From: Castellaniella ginsengisoli
Lineage (GTDB): Bacteria; Pseudomonadota; Gammaproteobacteria; Burkholderiales; Burkholderiaceae_B
DNA: 64,000 nucleotides
NCBI RefSeq assembly: GCF_039523235.1
Contig: NZ_BAAAEX010000006.1
Direction: 5' to 3' (one strand)
Positions 45,184-52,818 of the stretch are shown piece by piece. Made by a program: the position numbers and the translations under genes. The notes beneath the pieces are model-generated. The model was not told where the DNA came from. It worked only from the letters and a program-made list of their open reading frames with translations, and did no database searches. Within the stretch, counting starts at the first letter, position 1; each line of letters begins with the position of its first letter.

Positions 45184-45377
45184 TGCGGCACATTCGGACG
45201 GTCGCCCCGGGGGGGCGCCGCCCGCCGGTGCCAGACCAGATAGTGATCCATCTCCGCCAGCAACGGCCAATGCGCCAGCGCCTTTCGGAACGCCGAGCGG
45301 TCGGCGCCGGCGGGATCGGCGGCCTGCGGGGCGCCTGCGGCGTCGCCGCGGCCATGTGTCGATTGCGCTTCAGCCAT
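45180..45377 (-). CDS. bcsR: BcsR-like small cellulose biosynthesis protein
   Basis: This 65-residue protein has a C-terminal segment FRKALAHWPLLAEMDHYLVW that resembles the ALKRWPLLAEF core of E. coli BcsR. In E. coli, BcsR stabilises BcsQ and both join the synthase complex. The start of bcsQ overlaps its stop, which supports the pairing. The N-terminal 30 residues are low-complexity. No strong ribosome-binding site is seen. Confidence 0.72.
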   Translation of the reverse strand: MAEAQSTHGRGDAAGAPQAADPAGADRSAFRKALAHWPLLAEMDHYLVWHRRAAPPRGDRPNVPQ

Positions 45378-45404
45378 TGCGCCCTCCCTCCGTCACCGGA
45401 TCAG

Positions 45405-45420
45405 AACATTCACAACATTC
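45405..45420. promoter_or_regulatory. Direct repeat upstream of bcsR
   Basis: AACATTC occurs twice with a 9-bp period (45405-45411 and 45414-45420), about 28 bp upstream of the bcsR start on the minus strand. It lies in an AT-richer stretch that probably holds the bcsRQ promoter. A regulator site is possible but unproven. Confidence 0.3.
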
Positions 45421-45464
45421 TGTATCCAGTGACGATAAGGGTTTTCCGGAACGCCCGTAAGGGA

Positions 45465-45486
45465 CGAATGGCCGATCGGCCATTCG
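45465..45486. repeat. Perfect 22-bp palindrome
   Basis: The arm CGAATGGCCGA (45465-45475) is followed directly by its exact reverse complement. It lies between the divergent ends of bcsR (upstream side) and echA (3' side). It could be a protein-binding site or part of a terminator set with the next hairpin. Confidence 0.6.
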
Positions 45487-45495
45487 GGCTAGGCG

Positions 45496-45520
45496 GCCCT
45501 GTGCGGGATGCGCACAGGGC
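45496..45520 (-). terminator. Hairpin after the enoyl-CoA hydratase gene
   Basis: Arms GCCCTGTGC (45496-45504) and GCACAGGGC (45512-45520) form a perfect 9-bp stem just past the stop of the hydratase gene on the minus strand. No T tract follows, so termination strength is uncertain. Confidence 0.45.
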
Positions 45521-45528
45521 GGACCGCG

Positions 45529-46305
45529 CTAGCGGTGCTTGAACTCCGGCTTGCGCTTCTCCACGAAAGCGCGCATGCCTTCCTTCTGATCTTCGGTGGA
45601 AAACAAGGCATGGAAATTGCGCCGCTCGAACAGCAGCGACTCATCCAGCGAAGCCTCGAAGGCACGGTTGACGCACTCCTTGGCCATCATCACGGCGGGC
45701 AGCGGCATCGAGGCGATCGTCGCGGCGGCCTCGAGGGCCTCGTCCAGCAGGCGCTCGACCGGCACGATGCGCGCCACCAGCCCGGCGCGTTCGGCCTCGA
45801 CGGCATCCATCATGCGGGCCGTCAGCACCAGGTCCATGGCCTTGGCCTTGCCCACCGCGCGAGGCAGGCGCTGGGTGCCGCCATAGCCGGGAATGACACC
45901 CAGCTTGATTTCCGGCTGGCCGAACTTGGCGTTTTCGGCGGCAATGATGAAGTCGCACAGCATGGCCAGCTCGCAGCCGCCGCCCAGCGCATAGCCGGAC
46001 ACGGCCGCGATGAGGGGCTTGCGGATGCGGCGCAGCCCATCCCAGGCGCCGCCCAGGTAGTCGGACTTGTAGACGTCCATGTAGGTCCAGTCGGACATGG
46101 CGCCGATATCGGCGCCGGCGGCAAAGGCCTTCTGGCTGCCGGTCAGCACCATGGCGCCGATGCCGTCGTCCGCCTCGAAGGCGCGCACGGCGGCCGACAA
46201 TTCCTCGATGACCTCGTTGCTCAGGGCGTTCAGGACCTGGGGACGGTTCAGGGTCAGCAGGCCGACGCGGCCCCGGACCTCGACCTTGACAAACGATTCG
46301 CTCAT
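45529..46305 (-). CDS. Enoyl-CoA hydratase/isomerase family protein
   Basis: This 258-residue crotonase-fold enzyme hydrates trans-2-enoyl-CoA, as in fatty-acid or short-chain acyl-CoA breakdown. The start MSESFVKVEVRG follows GGAGG at 4-base spacing. The oxyanion-hole segments AFAAGADIGAMS and YALGGGCELAMLCDFI are present. The two catalytic Glu positions are present too (GGGCELA and QPEIKLGVIPGYGGTQRL), which points to a true hydratase. It is divergent from the M61 peptidase gene, with 25 bp between starts. Confidence 0.93.
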   Translation of the reverse strand: MSESFVKVEVRGRVGLLTLNRPQVLNALSNEVIEELSAAVRAFEADDGIGAMVLTGSQKAFAAGADIGAMSDWTYMDVYKSDYLGGAWDGLRRIRKPLIAAVSGYALGGGCELAMLCDFIIAAENAKFGQPEIKLGVIPGYGGTQRLPRAVGKAKAMDLVLTARMMDAVEAERAGLVARIVPVERLLDEALEAAATIASMPLPAVMMAKECVNRAFEASLDESLLFERRNFHALFSTEDQKEGMRAFVEKRKPEFKHR

Positions 46306-46330
46306 GGTGCCTCCAAAGTAAACTATCGAC

Positions 46331-48136
46331 ATGAAAAACGAACAGAGAATCCAGTACCAGGTGCGGCTGGCCGACCCTGCGGGGCACCGCTACGCCGTGC
46401 GCCTGACGATCCCGCACCCCGATCCGGCCGGCCAGGACCTGCGCCTGCCCGCCTGGATCCCGGGCAGCTACCTGATCCGTGATTTTGCCCGACAGATCGA
46501 AACTCTGCAGGCCCAGTGCGGCGGCGACCCGGTCGCCACGCGCAAAACCGACAGCCATACCTGGCGCTGCGCCCCCTGCACCGGGCCTTTGATCGTGGAC
46601 TATCAAGTCTACGCCTGGGATCTGTCCGTGCGCGGCGCGCACTTCGATGAAAGCCATGCCTTCTTCAACGGCTGCAGCTTGTTCCTGGCCGTGGCCGGCC
46701 AGGAATCGCAACCCTGCCTGCTGGACCTGCGCCCGCCCGCCCACGCGCGCGGCTGGCAGGTCCACACCAGCCTGCCGCCTGCCGCAGGCCATCCGGCTGC
46801 GGCCCCCGCGCACGGCTTCGGCTGCTACCAGGCCCGCGACTACGATGAACTGATCGACCATCCCGTCGAGATCGGCACGCCCCAATGCATCAGCTTCGAA
46901 GCCCACGGCGCGCGCCACGACCTGGTGTTCACCGGCCGCGTGCCCGGCCTCGACCTCGATCGCATTGCCGCCGACGCGCAGAAGATCTGCGCCGCCCAGA
47001 TCGAACTGTTCGAACCCGACAACCCCCGCGCGCCGTTCCTGGACGGCGCCGCACGCTACGTCTTCCTGGTGACCGTCACGGGAGACGGCTACGGCGGCCT
47101 GGAACACCGCGCCTCCACCGCGCTGATCACGCGCCGCGCCGACCTGCCCGTCCGGGGCCGCGAAGCCCCCGAGGGCTACACGACCTTCCTGGGCCTGCTC
47201 AGCCATGAATACTTCCACACCTGGAACGTCAAGCGGATCAAGCCCGCCGCCTTCGTCCCCTACGACCTGAGCCGCCCGAACCACACGGAACTGCTGTGGG
47301 TATTCGAGGGCTTCACGTCCTACTACGACGACCTGATGCTGCTGCGCGCGGGCGTGATCGACGAACCCGCCTACCTGAAGCGGGTCGGCCGCACCCTGGA
47401 CCAGGTGCTGCGCGCCGGAGGCCGCCTGAAGCAATCCGTGGCGGAAAGCTCCTTCGACGCCTGGACGCGCTACTACAAACAGGACGAAAACTCGCCCAAC
47501 GCCCTCGTCAGCTACTACACCAAGGGCGCATTGGTCGCCCTGGGTCTGGACCTGGAGATCCGCCGCCAGTCCGGCGGCGCGCGCAGCCTGGATGACGTCA
47601 TGCGCCTGCTGTGGCGACGCTACGGCCGCGATTTCTACCGGGGCAGCCCCCGCGGCGTGGCCGAAGACGCCATGCCGGCGCTGATCCGCGACGCCACCGG
47701 CGCCGACGTGGCCGATTTCATCTCCCGCTACGCCCTGGGCCGCGAGGACGTCCCCTTGAAAGCGGCCCTGGCCCGTGTCGGCATCGAGCTGTCCGCGCAG
47801 CCCGATCACACCCGCCCCACGCTGGATGTGCGCACCCAGGCCGATCCCGCAGGCCTGCGCCTGGCGACCGTCTACGAGCATGGCCCCGCGCACCGCGCCG
47901 GACTGTCGGCCGGCGATCTGCTGATCGCCGCGGATGGCCTGCGCATCACCGACGCCACCAGCCTGGACCGCCTGCTGGACGCCCGCCGGCCGGGCGAACG
48001 CGTGACCCTGCACGTATTCCGGCGAGACGAATTGCGCCAATACACCGTGCGGCTGGGCAAGCCGGCCGCCCTGCGCCACCGGCTGCGGCGCATCGATCCC
48101 GGCGTGCCGGCCCGCGACCCCCGGGAGGCGGAATGA
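46331..48136 (+). CDS. M61-family glycyl aminopeptidase with PDZ domain
   Basis: This 601-residue metallopeptidase has the HEXXH zinc motif at about residues 292-296 (LSHEYFHTWNVKRIKP) and the glutamate region LWVFEGFTSYYDDLML. A C-terminal PDZ domain (about residues 500-590, with GPAHRAGLSAGDLLIAADG) follows. No signal peptide is visible at the N terminus. The stop overlaps the folB start by four bases, so the two are co-translated. Confidence 0.92.
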   Translation: MKNEQRIQYQVRLADPAGHRYAVRLTIPHPDPAGQDLRLPAWIPGSYLIRDFARQIETLQAQCGGDPVATRKTDSHTWRCAPCTGPLIVDYQVYAWDLSVRGAHFDESHAFFNGCSLFLAVAGQESQPCLLDLRPPAHARGWQVHTSLPPAAGHPAAAPAHGFGCYQARDYDELIDHPVEIGTPQCISFEAHGARHDLVFTGRVPGLDLDRIAADAQKICAAQIELFEPDNPRAPFLDGAARYVFLVTVTGDGYGGLEHRASTALITRRADLPVRGREAPEGYTTFLGLLSHEYFHTWNVKRIKPAAFVPYDLSRPNHTELLWVFEGFTSYYDDLMLLRAGVIDEPAYLKRVGRTLDQVLRAGGRLKQSVAESSFDAWTRYYKQDENSPNALVSYYTKGALVALGLDLEIRRQSGGARSLDDVMRLLWRRYGRDFYRGSPRGVAEDAMPALIRDATGADVADFISRYALGREDVPLKAALARVGIELSAQPDHTRPTLDVRTQADPAGLRLATVYEHGPAHRAGLSAGDLLIAADGLRITDATSLDRLLDARRPGERVTLHVFRRDELRQYTVRLGKPAALRHRLRRIDPGVPARDPREAE

Positions 48137-48489
48137 GCACCCGGCGCGTCATCCTGGACGGCCTGCGCGTCCAGGCCTCCATCGGCATGCTGGACCACGA
48201 GCGCCGCGCCGCCCAGCCGCTGACGATCCGGGCGGAATTCGACACCGACGCCTCGCAGCCGGTGGACGACGCGGACATCGGCACGGTGCTGGACTACCGC
48301 CTGCTGCGCGCCGCCTTGATCGACGAGGTCACCCGCGCCCACACCGATTTGCTGGAAACCCTGGTTGACCGCGTGCTGGCGCGCATCCTGCGCGACTTCC
48401 CCGGCGTCCTGGGCGTTAAAATCCGCCTTTGCAAGCCGCAGGCCTTCGACGACTGCACCGTCTGCATCGAGCAATCGCGCCGCCGCTGA
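48133..48489 (+). CDS. folB: Dihydroneopterin aldolase
   Basis: This 118-residue enzyme cleaves dihydroneopterin to 6-hydroxymethyl-dihydropterin in folate synthesis. The start MSTRRVILDGLRVQASIGM and the segments DHERRAAQPLTIRAEFDTD and TDLLETLVDRVLARIL match FolB. It overlaps the peptidase stop (ATGA) and lies 20 bp before ttcA. The frame upstream of 48133 is a shadow within the peptidase gene. Confidence 0.93.
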   Translation: MSTRRVILDGLRVQASIGMLDHERRAAQPLTIRAEFDTDASQPVDDADIGTVLDYRLLRAALIDEVTRAHTDLLETLVDRVLARILRDFPGVLGVKIRLCKPQAFDDCTVCIEQSRRR

Positions 48490-48509
48490 CCCCGTTTCCG
48501 CCTCGAGCC

Positions 48510-49541
48510 ATGACCCCTTCTTTTTCCGCGCCGTTCGCGCCCGCCTCCGACCCGATCCTTCCCTCCGAGACCCCGACCGCCTCCGGGCCGGCCGCACACC
48601 AGCGCCGCAGCGTCAGCGAAAACAAGCTCGTCAAGCGCCTGCTGCGGGAAACCGGCAAGGCCATCGGCGACTACGGCATGATCGAGGACGGCGACCGTGT
48701 CATGGTCTGCCTGTCGGGCGGCAAGGATTCCTACGGGCTGCTCGACATCCTGCTGGCGCTGCGCCAGCGCGCGCCCATCGATTTCGAAATCGTCGCCGTC
48801 AATCTCGATCAGAAGCAGCCCGGGTTTCCCGAGCATGTCCTGCCCGACTACTTGAGCGCGCGCGGCATCCCCTTCCATATCGAAAACCAGGATACCTATT
48901 CCGTCGTCAAGCGCCTGATCCCGGAGGGCAAGACCACCTGCTCCCTGTGTTCGCGCCTGCGGCGCGGCATTCTGTACCGCGTCGCCCGCGAACTGGGGGC
49001 GACCAAGATCGCCCTCGGCCATCATCGCAACGACATCCTGGCGACCTTCTTCCTGAACCTGTTCTACGGCGGGCGCATGAAAGCCATGCCGCCCAAGCTG
49101 GTGTCCGACAACGGCGAACACGTCATCATCCGCCCCCTGGCGTACGTCCGCGAGAAAGACCTGATCGCCTACGCCAAGCTGCGCGAATTCCCCATCATCC
49201 CCTGCAATCTGTGCGGCTCCCAGGAAAACCTCAAGCGCAAGGAAGTCAGCCGCATGCTGGAAGAATGGGACCGCCATTTCACCAACCGAACCTGGAACAT
49301 CTTCCGGGCCTTGTCGCATGTCGTGCCTTCTCACCTGATGGATCCGGCGCTGATGGACTTCGCCGGCCTGCGGCCCACCGGGCGCGCCGATGCCGATGGC
49401 GACCGCGCCTTCGACGAAGAGGACTTCCCCATGCCGGCTTTTTCCGAGGACGAAGACGAAGACAGCCGCATCCCGGATGCAGACGGCCCGGCGGAACAGG
49501 TCATCATCCGGCCCCGCGCGCGCCGCGCGGCCGAGCCCTGA
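48510..49541 (+). CDS. ttcA: tRNA 2-thiocytidine synthetase TtcA
   Basis: This 343-residue enzyme thiolates cytidine 32 of some tRNAs. The PP-loop MVCLSGGKDSYGLLDILL (SGGKDS near residue 69), the CSLCSRLRRG cysteine pair and PCNLCGSQENLKR supply the ATP site and the 4Fe-4S ligands. The start at 48510 is the first ATG after folB. The N-terminal 30 and C-terminal 45 residues are not part of the conserved domain; the latter is acidic. Confidence 0.95.
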   Translation: MTPSFSAPFAPASDPILPSETPTASGPAAHQRRSVSENKLVKRLLRETGKAIGDYGMIEDGDRVMVCLSGGKDSYGLLDILLALRQRAPIDFEIVAVNLDQKQPGFPEHVLPDYLSARGIPFHIENQDTYSVVKRLIPEGKTTCSLCSRLRRGILYRVARELGATKIALGHHRNDILATFFLNLFYGGRMKAMPPKLVSDNGEHVIIRPLAYVREKDLIAYAKLREFPIIPCNLCGSQENLKRKEVSRMLEEWDRHFTNRTWNIFRALSHVVPSHLMDPALMDFAGLRPTGRADADGDRAFDEEDFPMPAFSEDEDEDSRIPDADGPAEQVIIRPRARRAAEP

Positions 49542-49598
49542 CGCGGCCCTCCGCCGATCCAGGCGCACGCCCCGGGCAGACGGAATACGAGACGCATC

Positions 49599-50414
49599 AT
49601 GCTGCGCTGGACGCTTGCCCTTCTGGCCATCGCCGCCGTCCTGGCGGTCCTCTGGTGGCTGAGCCTCAAGCCCTCGAACCACCGCGATTGGGCCGACGAG
49701 GTCTCCCGCACCCTGCGCGGCAGCGTGCAGGGTTCTCTCGTCACGCTGCACGACATCCGCGATTTCGACTGGCGCAGCGAAACGGACTACACCGCGCGCT
49801 GGCACGATGACGTCTACGATCTGGACGACCTGTCCTCCGTGGACATGGCGCTGTCCTACTGGATGGGGCCGGCCATCGCCCACACGCTGGTATCCTTCGG
49901 CTTCACGGACGGGCGCCACCTGGCGTTCTCCGTCGAAATCCGCAAAGAGCGCGGCGAGGCGTTTTCCTCTCTGGGCGGTTTCTTCAAGCAGTTCGAGCTG
50001 TCCATCGTCGCCGCACAAGAGCGCGACATCCTGCACGTGCGCGCCGGCCCCCGGGGCGAACAAGTCTTTCTGTACCCGGTGCGCATGCCTGCGCAGGCCC
50101 GGCGCGCCCTGTTCCTGTCCTACGTAGCGCGCGCCAACCGGCTTGCGGACGAACCGCGCTTCTACCACACGCTGACGGCCAACTGCACGACGCTGGTCTA
50201 CGACATGGTCCGCCCGCTGGTCCCCGGCCTGCCACTGGACATCCGGCTGATCCTGTCGGGCTACCTGCCCGAATACCTGTACAGCCACGGCGGCCTGGAC
50301 ACGAGCCTGCCACTGGAAACACTGCGCGCCCGCGCCAACATCACGCGCCTCGCCGCCGAACGGGCCGACTCCGCAGAAGCCTTTTCACGCCGCATCCGCA
50401 CACCGCGCGAATGA
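49599..50414 (+). CDS. DUF4105 (Lnb-type N-terminal periplasmic) protein
   Basis: This 271-residue protein has one N-terminal membrane segment (residues 4-21) and a periplasmic domain with DWRSETDYTARWHDDVYDLDD and YHTLTANCTTLVYDMV. The NCTT motif with an upstream His is typical of DUF4105 proteins, a papain/NlpC-like fold whose function in most bacteria is unknown. It follows ttcA at 57 bp. Confidence 0.8.
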   Translation: MLRWTLALLAIAAVLAVLWWLSLKPSNHRDWADEVSRTLRGSVQGSLVTLHDIRDFDWRSETDYTARWHDDVYDLDDLSSVDMALSYWMGPAIAHTLVSFGFTDGRHLAFSVEIRKERGEAFSSLGGFFKQFELSIVAAQERDILHVRAGPRGEQVFLYPVRMPAQARRALFLSYVARANRLADEPRFYHTLTANCTTLVYDMVRPLVPGLPLDIRLILSGYLPEYLYSHGGLDTSLPLETLRARANITRLAAERADSAEAFSRRIRTPRE

Positions 50415-50712
50415 CATCGCGGGCGCGGCCGCACGCCGCCGCCTCGCCCCGTTTCGACGAACCGCTCGATATCGCTTCCATGCGGGGGGCACCGTTTCCT
50501 TTCCGGGCGCAACGCGGCCGTCCCGTGGCGGCATGGTCACGCGCGCCCGAGCCGATTGCCCTCAACAATGGAAAACTGAATTCGCATCAGACCTATTTAT
50601 CGAACAGCAGCAACAGCGCAGAATACGTCTCACCAAGGCAGGACATAGCGCGCAAAACGGAAAGCCCGCAGCGCCCTGCCCCATTGACCTACTTTAAATG
50701 AAGGAAACCATC
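50415..50712. other. Intergenic region before the DUF4148 gene
   Basis: This 298-bp gap turns AT-rich near its right end (about 50570-50700), where the promoter of the DUF4148 gene should lie. A short open frame across it has no family features and odd codon use, and I do not consider it a gene. No hairpin or repeat stands out. Confidence 0.5.
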
Positions 50713-51087
50713 ATGAAAGTCACCGCCACCCTCGCCGCCCTCTCGCTCGGTCTTGCCTCTGCCGGCCTGGCTCAAGCCGCCGACCTGACCCGCGCCCAAG
50801 TCGTCGAACAACTGCACGCCGCCCAGGCCCAGGGCCTCGTGATCATCGGCGAACAGGCCGCCTATCCGGCCGACGCCACGCCCAGCACCCTGAGCCGCAC
50901 GGAAGTGGTCAATGCATTGCGTCTGGCGCAAGCGCAAGGCCAGTTTGCATTCGGCGAGCAGGCCCACTATCCGCGCATCCAGACCGAAGGCGCGTCCAAG
51001 ACTCGCCACCAAGTGCTGGCCGAGCTGGCCGCCGCCCGCGCCGACGGCTCGGTGATCATCGGCGAAAGCGAACACTATCCGCTGTGA
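50713..51087 (+). CDS. DUF4148 domain secreted protein
   Basis: This 124-residue protein has a Sec signal peptide (MKVTATLAALSLGLASAGLA) and a mature part built of three similar units (LTRAQVVEQLHAAQAQG, LSRTEVVNALRLAQAQG, KTRHQVLAELAAARADG), each followed by an (I)GE...YP motif. Such DUF4148 proteins are common and multiplied in Burkholderiales; their function is unknown. The ATG at 50713 follows AAGGAAACC; an ATG at 50698 lacks a ribosome-binding site. Confidence 0.88.
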   Translation: MKVTATLAALSLGLASAGLAQAADLTRAQVVEQLHAAQAQGLVIIGEQAAYPADATPSTLSRTEVVNALRLAQAQGQFAFGEQAHYPRIQTEGASKTRHQVLAELAAARADGSVIIGESEHYPL

Positions 51088-51176
51088 TTCCGGGCGGCCA
51101 GGCTGCGGCGCCCCTCGCGCCCGGCCGGTCCGGCCGCCGCTTCCCCACGGCGCAGGGCGGCTGCTTCATTGAAGCG

Positions 51177-52664
51177 TCATCCCCAATACATGGCGCCTAC
51201 ATCGTGGGTGACGACCGGATAGTCCATCGGCACGCCGTTCAATCCTTTGCGCACCACCGAAATGCTCTCGGGGGTGAAGATCCACGCATTGACGGCGTCG
51301 TTGGCCAGATGGCGCTGGATCTGCCGGAACAGGCGGCCGTGCTGGCGCGGATTGACGGCGGCGGCATGTTGCGCGACCAGCGAACGGAACACCGGGCTGT
51401 CGTAGCCGAAGTAGTAATCCGGCTGGGTGTAGATGGCGTAATCCAGCGGCTCGACATGCAGGATGAGAGACAAATCGAACCGCCCTTGGAATACGCCCGA
51501 CATCCATTCCGCCCAAGACACTCGCACCAGGCGAATCCGAATGCCCACGGCCTGAAGCGCGCGCGCGATCGCCGGGCCGCCCGCCAGGGCGTACGGCGTC
51601 GGCGGCAGGGTCAGATCCAGTTCGAGCGGCGTGCGCACGCCGGCTTCCCGCAGCAGGGCCCGCGCTTGTTCGGGGTCATAGGGGTGGACCGCGGTCAGGT
51701 TGACGTAATTCGGATCGGTCGGGACGAAATGGCTGCCGATGGCGCGGCCGCGGCCATGCAGCACTTCGCGGATGAACGCTTCGCGATCAATGGCATGCGT
51801 CAGTGCGCGCCGGATGCGCACGTCGTTGAGGGGGGCGCGCCGATGATTGATCGCCACCATCCCCTTGCCTGAAGAACTGCCGGACAGGACTTCGTATTCG
51901 CGACTGGCCTCGAAACGGCCGATGCTGGTCGGCGCCGCCCGGAACAGCATATCGACCCGCCCCTCCATGACCTCCTGGACCTGCCATTCGGGATCGGGAA
52001 TGAAACGGAACGTGGCCTGATCGATCCGGATGCGCTCAGGCTCGCGGAAGGCCTCCCACCGCTGCAGATCGATGTCGCCGCCCGGCCGCCTCGTCAGGCG
52101 GTACGGGCCGGTTCCGATCGGAGCGTGCGCCGCCCGCGCGGCGCTATCCGGGTGCAGGATGACGGCTGGCGGCTCACCCAGCCGGAACGGCAGGAACGCA
52201 TCCGCATGGTGCAGAACCAGCTCGACCGTCTGTGCATCGACCGCCCGGACGGCGGCGATATTGGCGAACGTGGCGGCGAGCTTGTTCGCATGGCCCAGCG
52301 CTTTCGCCCGCTCGATGCTGTAGACCACGACTGCCGCATCCAGCGAAGACCCGTCATGGAAGCGGACGTCCGGCCGCAACTGGAAACGATAACGCAGTTG
52401 ATCATCGGACAGCGACCAGCTTCGGGCCAGCAAAGGCCCCACCCGGCCGTTTTCCTCGATCCGGGTCAGGCCCTCGAAGACATTGGCGTGCACGACCTCT
52501 CCGATCACAGCGGCCGCCGACGAGGTCGGATCCAGCGCCTCCGGCTGCAGGGACAGACAGATCACCAATGAACGATCCCGAGGGCCTGCCGCGACGCGGA
52601 ACGGAACCCCTGCGGCGGCGGCCGCCACCAACGGCAAGGAGAGGAGCGTGCGGCGGGAGATCAC
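51177..52664 (-). CDS. ABC transporter substrate-binding protein (peptide/nickel family 5), Tat-exported
   Basis: This 495-residue SBP_bac_5 protein probably binds an oligopeptide or similar ligand. The GTG at 52664 has AAGGA 8 bases upstream and yields VISRRTLLSLPLVAAAAAG, a twin-arginine signal. A TTG at 52700 would only lengthen the leader. Family segments are LQPEALDPTSSAAAVIGEVVH, YRFQLRPDVRFHDGS and APLNDVRIRRALTHAIDREA. No permease or ATPase gene is next to it, so it is another orphan binding protein. Confidence 0.9.
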   Translation of the reverse strand: MISRRTLLSLPLVAAAAAGVPFRVAAGPRDRSLVICLSLQPEALDPTSSAAAVIGEVVHANVFEGLTRIEENGRVGPLLARSWSLSDDQLRYRFQLRPDVRFHDGSSLDAAVVVYSIERAKALGHANKLAATFANIAAVRAVDAQTVELVLHHADAFLPFRLGEPPAVILHPDSAARAAHAPIGTGPYRLTRRPGGDIDLQRWEAFREPERIRIDQATFRFIPDPEWQVQEVMEGRVDMLFRAAPTSIGRFEASREYEVLSGSSSGKGMVAINHRRAPLNDVRIRRALTHAIDREAFIREVLHGRGRAIGSHFVPTDPNYVNLTAVHPYDPEQARALLREAGVRTPLELDLTLPPTPYALAGGPAIARALQAVGIRIRLVRVSWAEWMSGVFQGRFDLSLILHVEPLDYAIYTQPDYYFGYDSPVFRSLVAQHAAAVNPRQHGRLFRQIQRHLANDAVNAWIFTPESISVVRKGLNGVPMDYPVVTHDVGAMYWG

Positions 52665-52818
52665 GAAGCGGTTCCTTGGCGGATCCTGTGGTTTACACAA
52701 TCAAATGTGACAAAAGACTGCGGTAAGATGAGCGGACAGATGCCGACGCAATCGTGCCGCGCTGCCTGGAAAAGCGCGAGATTCCGATCCGGAGCACGCG
52801 CCGTCGGACACATGAATC

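Noticed and set aside
45641..48079. 812-codon minus-strand frame across the M61 peptidase gene
   Set aside because: It is antisense to a peptidase with an intact HEXXH motif and overlaps the hydratase in another frame.
50411..50701. 96-codon plus-strand frame before the DUF4148 gene
   Set aside because: No ribosome-binding site, no family features, and composition changes abruptly along it; it looks like intergenic DNA.
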